A DNA stretch of 64,000 nucleotides from Prochlorococcus marinus str. MIT 0918. Its GTDB lineage: Bacteria; Cyanobacteriota; Cyanobacteriia; PCC-6307; Cyanobiaceae. The position numbers and the translations under genes were made by a program. Below the pieces are notes generated by a model. The model was not told where the DNA came from. It made no database searches and worked only from the letters and a program-made list of their open reading frames with translations. Shown one piece after another: positions 57,723-64,000 of the stretch; the stretch's first letter is position 1, and each line of letters starts with the position of its first letter. The stretch spans positions 682,001 to 746,000 of the forward strand of contig NZ_CP114780.1 of the NCBI RefSeq assembly GCF_027359415.1, written 5' to 3'.

Positions 57723-58985
57723 TTAATTTAATTCAAGCCACTTTCCTTTAATCATTATTTTCCTGCTCGGAGGTCTAGACATTGCTCCTGACCAACTATC
57801 AATATCTAATAAAACAAAATCTGCAGAACTTCCCTTTTGAAAAGTTCCATCCCATTCCAATCCCATCAATCTAGATGGCGCTGTTATAAATGTCGATAAT
57901 CCCAATCTTTCCCATGGGGCAATATGAGTCATAGATACTGCATTAGCCATCAAAGAAATTGGGTCAAAATTACCACCTGGATTCCAAGGGTCTTGAACAT
58001 TATCACCTCCAATAGCAACATTGACTCCAGAATATTGAAGCTGCTTGACAGGTGCTAATGGGCGCTTAATTGGAGTTGATTTAGGGCATCTTGATAACAA
58101 CCAATAATTTGTAATTGGGAGAGAAATTACATTTATTTGATGGTGCGCTAATTTATCTGCAAAGAAATTTATTGCTTTTTGAGAAAGCAATCCCATACTA
58201 CTTAAATGACTACAAGTTACAGGCACATCTAGCTTAATATGATCAAGAACATTAAGCATTTCACGTAATCCTCCTGAAGGAGTAATAGAAGTTTCATCAA
58301 TATGGAGATCAACACCGCAACTCAAATCATTTGCTAAAGAAAATAAATTCATCAACAGACTTCTTAATTTTCTTTTTTCATAAGGTGGGGCAATAACTCC
58401 TCCAATCAAACCTCTATTTCTAGAAATTTTACGCGCCAATGTTTTCCCATGGTCAGTAATCCAATAGTCCAAAGGAACCAAAGCTACTAATTGCAAATCA
58501 ATAAATGGTTGCCAATCCTTTTTAAGCTCTAATAAAACTTCCCAGCTCTGATCACCAATCCACCCAAAACTGTCAACATGAGTTCTAACTGCTCTTAAAC
58601 CATTTCTCAAACACAAATTTAATGCTTTATTAGCTCTTGCCCTAACTTGTTTAATAGTTCGCTCTTTATATTCATTTAAATTTGCTTGCAATGCACCTTG
58701 ATAAGTGCCTGATAAATTTGGCCAAGACTGCCAGGTAAATGCCTTATCAATATGAGTATGCGGTTCAATCAGTCTTGGGAGGAGTAACCCCATAGAAGGA
58801 TTTGCAAAATTTTCGATTATCTCGAATTTTCTAATAACACCTTCTTGCAAATGAACTCTTAAAGGACAAAGTCCTTCAGAAGAGATTTCGGCACCTAAAA
58901 CATCTCCACCACTGGTAATTAAGCTTCTTGGAACTAATGCCTCAATGCTTTGAATATCAGTAGATGTCTTTTTTTGCGCAAACAT
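57723..58985 (-). CDS. Cytosine-deaminase-like amidohydrolase
   Basis: Metal-dependent hydrolase of the CodA group, 420 residues. Metal ligands: PHTHIDKAF near 76 (HxH), DLHIDET near 225, CSHLSSMG near 256, and the Asp in GGDNVQDPWNPGG near 335. This last motif is typical of cytosine/isoguanine deaminases. Activity on cytosine or on damaged pyrimidines is plausible, but the true substrate is unknown. It is followed 28 bases later by the FAD oxidase, likely co-transcribed. Confidence 0.82.
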   Translation of the reverse strand: MFAQKKTSTDIQSIEALVPRSLITSGGDVLGAEISSEGLCPLRVHLQEGVIRKFEIIENFANPSMGLLLPRLIEPHTHIDKAFTWQSWPNLSGTYQGALQANLNEYKERTIKQVRARANKALNLCLRNGLRAVRTHVDSFGWIGDQSWEVLLELKKDWQPFIDLQLVALVPLDYWITDHGKTLARKISRNRGLIGGVIAPPYEKRKLRSLLMNLFSLANDLSCGVDLHIDETSITPSGGLREMLNVLDHIKLDVPVTCSHLSSMGLLSQKAINFFADKLAHHQINVISLPITNYWLLSRCPKSTPIKRPLAPVKQLQYSGVNVAIGGDNVQDPWNPGGNFDPISLMANAVSMTHIAPWERLGLSTFITAPSRLMGLEWDGTFQKGSSADFVLLDIDSWSGAMSRPPSRKIMIKGKWLELN

Positions 58986-59026
58986 TTATATCAAGCAAGG
59001 CCGAATTGGTAAATTTGTATATATGC

Positions 59027-59100
59027 GGCGGGCGTCGCCAAGTGGTTAAGGCAGCGGCTTGTGGCGCCGCTATTCGGGGGTTCGAATCCCCTCGCTCGCC
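59027..59100 (+). tRNA. tRNA-His(GTG)
   Basis: The acceptor GCGGGCG/CGCTCGC is preceded by an encoded extra G at -1 facing discriminator C73, the identity pair of histidine tRNAs. Anticodon stem GCGGC/GCCGC encloses TTGTGGC, anticodon GTG. The T arm is GGGGGTTCGAATCCCCT. CCA not encoded. Confidence 0.97.
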
Positions 59101-59200
59101 CTTATTTAATAGAATCTTATGAAAGATCACAGGCAAAAGTGATGTTTCAGGCGAAAATTAGAAAATCATTTTATTAAATCTTCAGGTTTCTATCAAAACA

Positions 59201-60601
59201 GTGCCATCAACTAATTCAAAACAAATATATAGAGAATTAGAAACCTCTAAAGAAGATAAAGGAAGTTATTGGATTAAAACTTTTGGATGTCAAATGAATA
59301 AAGCAGATTCTGAGAAGATGGCAGGAATCCTCCAAAAAATGGGATATAAAGAAGCTCAGACAGAATTGAATGCTGATCTTGTCTTATATAACACCTGTAC
59401 AATTAGGGACAATGCAGAGCAAAAAGTATATAGCTATTTAGGAAGACAAGCCTTAAGAAAAAAAACAACTCCGCATTTAAAACTAGTCGTTGCAGGATGT
59501 GTTGCTCAGCAAGAAGGAGCGTCCTTGCTTAGAAGAGTTCCTGAAATTGATCTTATAATGGGTCCTCAACATGCAAATCGCCTAGAGACACTTCTAAACC
59601 AAGTCGACAATGGTTCCCAAGTTGTAGCAACAAATGAAAATCAAATCCTTGAAGATTTAACTGCAGCTAGAAGAGATAGCAATATATGTGCATGGGTAAA
59701 TGTGATTTATGGTTGCAATGAAAGATGCACTTACTGCGTAGTGCCATCTGTAAGAGGTAAAGAACAATCAAGAACACCAGAAGCAATAAAAATAGAAATA
59801 GAAGATCTTGCTCTTAAAGGCTTTAAAGAAGTTACCTTACTAGGACAAAATATTGATGCATATGGTAGAGACTTACCTGGCATTTCTCCTTCTGGAAGAC
59901 GTAAAAACACCTTAACTGATCTTCTTTATTACATTCATGACATAAAAGGAATCGAACGAATTCGATTCGCAACTAGCCATCCACGTTATTTCACAAATCG
60001 CTTAATTAAAGCTTGCGCAGAATTACCAAAACTCTGCGAGCATTTTCATATCCCCTTTCAAAGCGGTGACAATGAAATACTAAAAAGGATGAGCAGAGGT
60101 TACACAATTGAGAAATACAAAAGAATAATTGATGAGATTAGGGATCTTATGCCAAATGCCTCTATTAGCGCCGATGTAATTGTTGCGTTCCCAGGGGAAA
60201 ATAAAAGCCAATTCAAGAATACTCTTAAAGCTGTTAGTGAAATAGGTTTTGACCAAGTCAATACAGCTGCTTATTCACCAAGACCAAATACCCCTGCAGC
60301 ATCATGGCTCAATCAACTTCCTGAAGAAATCAAAATTGAACGATTAAGAGAACTGAATGAATTAGTCGAACAAACAGCAAAAATTAGAAATGCCCGCTAT
60401 AAAAACGAAGTCGTAGAAGTTCTTGCGGAAAAAGTAAATCCCAAAGATAAAGATCAACTGATGGGGAGAACAAGGACAAATCGACTTACATTTTTTCCTA
60501 ATCAGGCTCTTGGAAATGTTGCATATAAACCTGGAGATCTTGTTAAAGTTAAAATTCAAACAATAAGATCATTCTCCCTCAGTGGCATCCCTTTAATATA
60601 A
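59201..60601 (+). CDS. miaB: tRNA-2-methylthio-N6-isopentenyladenosine synthase
   Basis: Radical-SAM methylthiotransferase acting on A37 of tRNAs reading UNN codons. The N-terminal domain has three cluster cysteines in [25 protein letters not shown] and [10 protein letters not shown]. The radical-SAM triad is [13 protein letters not shown] near 164. A C-terminal TRAM domain (about 400-466) binds RNA. 466 residues, GTG start. Complete and unbroken. Confidence 0.95.
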   Translation: MPSTNSKQIYRELETSKEDKGSYWIKTFGCQMNKADSEKMAGILQKMGYKEAQTELNADLVLYNTCTIRDNAEQKVYSYLGRQALRKKTTPHLKLVVAGCVAQQEGASLLRRVPEIDLIMGPQHANRLETLLNQVDNGSQVVATNENQILEDLTAARRDSNICAWVNVIYGCNERCTYCVVPSVRGKEQSRTPEAIKIEIEDLALKGFKEVTLLGQNIDAYGRDLPGISPSGRRKNTLTDLLYYIHDIKGIERIRFATSHPRYFTNRLIKACAELPKLCEHFHIPFQSGDNEILKRMSRGYTIEKYKRIIDEIRDLMPNASISADVIVAFPGENKSQFKNTLKAVSEIGFDQVNTAAYSPRPNTPAASWLNQLPEEIKIERLRELNELVEQTAKIRNARYKNEVVEVLAEKVNPKDKDQLMGRTRTNRLTFFPNQALGNVAYKPGDLVKVKIQTIRSFSLSGIPLI

Positions 60602-60641
60602 AAGCTAATTATAATTTTTATTTAATAAAAGATCCTCATAA

Positions 60642-61700
60642 ATGAAAAACAAAGTTACAAATGTTGGAATAGTCTTTGGAGGCGTATCAGGAGAACATGA
60701 GGTTTCCATCAATTCAGCTAAAACAATTTTAACTGCTTTAAGAGAAACTTCTAATTCCAAAAAATATAAAGGAACCCCCTTTTATATTGATAAACAAGGA
60801 AAATGGTTACAAGGGGAAGCTGCTGAAAATATTTTACACGCAGATTCCATACCTAATACCACTAATAATAAATTAAATAGTTCTATAGGGTTAAATTGTT
60901 TTCCAGAAGAAATAGAAAAAATAGATATTTGGTTTCCAGTTCTTCATGGCCCAAATTGTGAAGATGGAACTATTCAAGGGCTTTTCAAACTTACAGGTAA
61001 GCCATTTGTAGGCTCAGGCGTTCTAGGTTCTGCTTTAGGTATGGATAAAATTGCCATGAAAAATATTTTTTCATCAGTTGGATTACCGCAAGTTAGTTAT
61101 TGTGAAGTATATAAAAAGGATTTATTAGATAAAAAAAATCTTATTTTATTAATAGAAAAAATTGAGTTAAATTTAGGTTATCCTTGTTTTATCAAACCTG
61201 CAAATCTTGGATCTTCCGTTGGAATTAGCAAGGCATATAACAAAGAAGATCTTTTACAAGGAATTAAAATAGCCTCTAAGCTAGACAATCGAGTAGTAGT
61301 AGAAAAAGGAATTACAGCAAGAGAGCTTGAATGCGGTGTACTTGGTAAAAAAGAAATGATCACATCTTGCGTTGGAGAAGTTCGATATAAGTCTGATTGG
61401 TATGACTATTCAACTAAATATTCAGAAAAATCAAATGAAATTTTAATTCCTGCTCCAATATCAATTGAACTATCAAATAAAATAAAAAAGTTAGCTCTTT
61501 ATGCTTGCAATGCAATTGCAGTGGAAGGAATTGCAAGGGTTGATTTTTTTTATGAAGAAAATACTTGTAACTTGTTGATCAATGAAATAAATACATTACC
61601 TGGGTTCACCTCCCAAAGCATGTATCCAATGCTTTGGGCAGCTTCTGGAATAAATCTCTCAAAACTAGTGTCAAGGTTGATAGAAAGCGCTAAAGAATAA
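60642..61700 (+). CDS. ddl: D-alanine-D-alanine ligase
   Basis: ATP-grasp enzyme for peptidoglycan precursors, 352 residues. GGVSGEHEVSINSAKTI near the start, LHGPNCEDGTIQGL, IKPANLGSSVGISKA, and the metal site INEINTLPGFTSQSMYP are all present, in the order expected. It heads a run of wall and division genes on one strand (ddl, unknown, ftsQ, ftsZ), consistent with a shortened dcw cluster. Confidence 0.95.
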   Translation: MKNKVTNVGIVFGGVSGEHEVSINSAKTILTALRETSNSKKYKGTPFYIDKQGKWLQGEAAENILHADSIPNTTNNKLNSSIGLNCFPEEIEKIDIWFPVLHGPNCEDGTIQGLFKLTGKPFVGSGVLGSALGMDKIAMKNIFSSVGLPQVSYCEVYKKDLLDKKNLILLIEKIELNLGYPCFIKPANLGSSVGISKAYNKEDLLQGIKIASKLDNRVVVEKGITARELECGVLGKKEMITSCVGEVRYKSDWYDYSTKYSEKSNEILIPAPISIELSNKIKKLALYACNAIAVEGIARVDFFYEENTCNLLINEINTLPGFTSQSMYPMLWAASGINLSKLVSRLIESAKE

Positions 61701-61746
61701 ATGAGTTCCACTTGAATGGTTATTTAAACAATCCATTCCGAAAAAT

Positions 61747-62157
61747 ATGATTCATGGACTTCTCTGGTTTCCTTTACTTATAGTTTTTGTGCTTCTAACA
61801 GCACTAGGTTGGCTTGAGAGAAGAAGGCAAAACCTTTATAGAGATTGGGCAAAAGGTTCTGAGCTCGCAAAATTAGATGGATCATGTGCAGCTCGGCTAA
61901 AAGAAGGGCTTCTTAGTTGGAGCAGTTTTGAAGCAGGTACTTTTAAAGAAAAAGAAACTTTTGAAATAAAACAATTAGAACTTCTTGAGTTAATGGCTCT
62001 TAGTTCAGGAGAAGCCCCTTTAACAAATGAATCTCAAGGTCAATGTAGATTAAGACTAATTGGATGTGGGAAAGAAATAGACATTCCTTTTTCTGATGCA
62101 GATCGTGCTCGTCAATGGATGAATCAACTGATGACTAAGGCACGATGCGACTTATGA
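61747..62157 (+). CDS. Membrane-anchored cyanobacterial protein between ddl and ftsQ
   Basis: A 136-residue protein with one N-terminal hydrophobic span (LLWFPLLIVFVLLTALGW, about 5-22) followed by a basic patch (ERRRQN) and a soluble domain of about 100 residues with a PH-like mix of strands. No known family comes to mind. Its stop forms a four-base overlap with one ftsQ start, so it is translated together with ftsQ. Position suggests a link to division or wall work, by context only. Confidence 0.7.
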   Translation: MIHGLLWFPLLIVFVLLTALGWLERRRQNLYRDWAKGSELAKLDGSCAARLKEGLLSWSSFEAGTFKEKETFEIKQLELLELMALSSGEAPLTNESQGQCRLRLIGCGKEIDIPFSDADRARQWMNQLMTKARCDL

Positions 62158-62915
62158 AAAGCTTAAAAAAGAATCAAAAATCAATACCTAAGGAAATCAA
62201 ACAAGTCTGGAGTATATTTTGCTACTTTTCAATATCATTATTATTAGCAATATTGCTTGCAAATAAAGGATGGGAACCAATTGCAACCAACCAAATAAAT
62301 GTCAAAGGAAATATAAATATTCCCAAAGAGCAAATAATTGAAGCCCTTGGTATAAGGGCCAAGACATCTCTATTAAAAATTAATCCCAAAGAATTAGAAA
62401 GCAAAATTCAAAAAAACTTACCAATCCAATCGGTAGCTATTAGTCGAAGGATTTCTCCTTTAGGCATAGATGTTGAAATTCTTGAGAAAAAGCCAATAGG
62501 GTTAGCATTCCGCTCAAAGACAAGCGGTAAAGAAGCAGGGATGATAGACAAAGAAGGAGATTGGATACCTATTTTTGAATCTGCAGAATATACAAATGAT
62601 TTAAATCAGTTAATAGTTGAAGGGTGGAGCTCTAGAAACAAGCCGTGGATTACTCTGATTCTTAATCATCAAAGAGAATCCCCAAAAAAACTAAAAAAAA
62701 TAATCTTTAATAATGACGGCCAAATAAGACTTCAAACCAAAGATTTTTTGCTAGTTGATTTAGGGAGTAAAAAAGCTTTACTGAAAAAGCAATTAGATGC
62801 CTTCGATGAATTATCTCGGTCTTTATCATCTGATTTGAAAAATGGTTCAAAAACAATCCTCGATTTAAAAAATCCAGAAAAACCAAAATTATTTTTCCAA
62901 AAAAAGGAGATTTAA
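62154..62915 (+). CDS. ftsQ: Cell division protein FtsQ
   Basis: Bitopic divisome protein, about 253 residues. A short basic cytoplasmic tail, one span (FCYFSISLLLAILLANKGW, about 20-38), then the POTRA domain starting NQINVKGNINIPKEQI and ending near SVAISRRISPLGIDVEILEKKP in parts. The ATG at 62154 gives an ATGA overlap with the previous gene; 62145 is also in frame. Sequence outside POTRA is weakly conserved, as usual. ftsZ follows. Confidence 0.85.
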   Translation: MKSLKKNQKSIPKEIKQVWSIFCYFSISLLLAILLANKGWEPIATNQINVKGNINIPKEQIIEALGIRAKTSLLKINPKELESKIQKNLPIQSVAISRRISPLGIDVEILEKKPIGLAFRSKTSGKEAGMIDKEGDWIPIFESAEYTNDLNQLIVEGWSSRNKPWITLILNHQRESPKKLKKIIFNNDGQIRLQTKDFLLVDLGSKKALLKKQLDAFDELSRSLSSDLKNGSKTILDLKNPEKPKLFFQKKEI

Positions 62916-62947
62916 CTATCCAAGCTTTGCAAAAAGGGAATTTTCAA

Positions 62948-62991
62948 AAGAAATTTTATAGAAAAGTCAGTGAATTCTGATTTTATTTCTT
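62948..62991 (+). promoter_or_regulatory. Imperfect hairpin in the ftsZ leader
   Basis: AAGAAAT (62948-62954) pairs with ATTTCTT (62985-62991); inside, AAAA and TCAG pair with CTGA and TTTT around loop TGAATT (62971-62976), with a 7-base bulge on the left. A second stem TAATGC/GCATTA (63045-63064) with an 8-base loop lies 14 bases before the ftsZ start. No T-run makes either a convincing terminator. Confidence 0.35.
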
Positions 62992-63078
62992 AAAGAAAAA
63001 AGAGACTTTCTTGAAAAAGCCAACATAAATCTCTAGCCAGTTCATAATGCACAAAAAAGCATTATTTAAATTTTCAAT

Positions 63079-64000
63079 ATGGTGATGGGTATGGGAAACA
63101 ATTCTGGTTCTGGATATAGAACCGAGGGCATTCAACCAAGTCAGAATGCTCGAATAGAAGTCATTGGGGTAGGGGGTGGCGGCAGCAATGCTGTAAACCG
63201 AATGATAAATAGCGATCTAAAAGGAGTCTCTTACAGAGTCTTAAATACAGATGCACAAGCTTTACTGCAATCATCAGCAGAGAACAGAGTGCAACTAGGC
63301 CAGACATTAACAAGAGGATTAGGAGCTGGAGGGAATCCAAGTATTGGAGAAAAAGCTGCTGAAGAGTCCAGAGCAGAGCTGCAACAAGCCTTAGAAGGTG
63401 CTGACTTGGTTTTTATTGCTGCGGGAATGGGAGGCGGAACAGGAACAGGTGCGGCCCCTGTAGTAGCAGAAGTAGCTAAACAGAGTGGTGCACTTACAGT
63501 TGGTATAGTTACAAAGCCTTTTGGATTTGAAGGGCGTAGAAGAATGCGTCAGGCAGACGAAGGAATATCAAAACTTACTGAAAATGTTGATACTTTAATT
63601 GTTATACCTAATGACCGCCTTAAAGAAGCAATTGTTGGTGCACCTCTTCAAGAAGCCTTTAGAAGTGCAGATGACGTATTAAGAATGGGAGTAAAAGGCA
63701 TAACAGACATAATTACTTGTCCAGGACTTGTGAATGTTGATTTTGCTGATGTTCGTTCAGTCATGACTGAAGCAGGAACCTCATTACTTGGAATAGGCAA
63801 AGGCTCTGGACGTTCCAGAGCAACTGAAGCAGCTCAATCAGCAATTAGCAGTCCTTTATTAGAAGCAGGTCGCATAGATGGTGCAAAAGGCTGTGTAGTG
63901 AACATCACTGGAGGGAAAGACATGACTCTAGAAGATATGACTTCAGCCTCTGAAGTCATATATGAAGTGGTGGATCCAGAAGCAAATATTATTGTTGGTG
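63079..64000 (+). CDS. ftsZ: Cell division protein FtsZ, N-terminal part (3' cut by window)
   Basis: Tubulin-like GTPase that forms the division ring. The first 307 residues are visible. The GTP-binding part starts [19 protein letters not shown] in pieces, and the tubulin signature GMGGGTGTG is at 117-125, followed by [11 protein letters not shown] and [13 protein letters not shown]. Three in-frame ATGs (63079, 63085, 63091) could start it. The frame is open to the window end, so the C-terminal tail is outside. Ftn2, its membrane tether in cyanobacteria, is encoded at 37776-39824. Confidence 0.96.
   Translation, partial: MVMGMGNNSGSGYRTEGIQPSQNARIEVIGVGGGGSNAVNRMINSDLKGVSYRVLNTDAQALLQSSAENRVQLGQTLTRGLGAGGNPSIGEKAAEESRAELQQALEGADLVFIAAGMGGGTGTGAAPVVAEVAKQSGALTVGIVTKPFGFEGRRRMRQADEGISKLTENVDTLIVIPNDRLKEAIVGAPLQEAFRSADDVLRMGVKGITDIITCPGLVNVDFADVRSVMTEAGTSLLGIGKGSGRSRATEAAQSAISSPLLEAGRIDGAKGCVVNITGGKDMTLEDMTSASEVIYEVVDPEANIIVG

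Overview
The window reads as a piece of a marine picocyanobacterial chromosome, most likely a Prochlorococcus of a low-light type (SS120/MIT9211-like). This is inferred from gene content, not from a database search. The clues are low GC, very tight packing, short tail-to-tail junctions, a NiSOD gene with its SodX protease and a putative nickel permease, an Ftn2/ZipN division protein, CpmA, a ThiE with an extra N-terminal domain, and cyanobacteria-only proteins of unknown function (DUF3122, DUF3611, TIGR03792).

Region 1 (1-13810) is an accessory surface-polysaccharide block. It holds all four dTDP-rhamnose genes (rfbD truncated by the window edge, rfbC, rfbB, rfbA) on both strands. It also holds three GT4-like glycosyltransferases, an asparagine-synthase-like amidotransferase, a PseB-type UDP-GlcNAc dehydratase, an ABC exporter, a UDP-sugar dehydrogenase and a UDP-sugar 4-epimerase. 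Together these make nucleotide sugars (dTDP-rhamnose, UDP-uronates, 4-keto-deoxy amino sugars), assemble them and export the product. The block ends at an AT-rich non-coding stretch with tRNA-Ala(GGC), followed by a gene for a probable outer-membrane beta-barrel of unknown family.

Region 2 (16.5-63 kb) is core chromosome. In order: lexA with a recognisable LexA operator over its own promoter, argF, ftsH, ribD, two small cyanobacterial genes, cbiET/cobL, nadK, pheS, surE, a DUF3611 membrane protein, ribF, a previously unlisted 35-codon membrane-protein gene, thiE-thiS, two candidate small genes, cpmA/larB, a TIGR03792 gene, ispF, trmD, era, a conserved unknown, a BI-1 family membrane protein, phoH, rpsP, ffh, ftn2, pdhA, a group-2 sigma factor, nnr (yjeF), mnmA, lnt, an FKBP isomerase, the NiSOD set, trpC, lpd, an rRNA/tRNA methyltransferase, tRNA-Leu(CAG), murA, tRNA-Leu(CAA)-argD-folC, an FAD-linked oxidase, a cytosine-deaminase-like amidohydrolase, tRNA-His, miaB, and finally the cell-wall/division run ddl-unknown-ftsQ-ftsZ, with ftsZ cut by the window end.

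No CRISPR array, prophage, transposase or restriction system was seen. The least explained items are the beta-barrel gene beside the sugar block, the 35-aa single-span protein between ribF and thiE, two small soluble ORFs between thiS and cpmA, a palindrome over a promoter inside the sugar block, and a folded leader in front of ftsZ.
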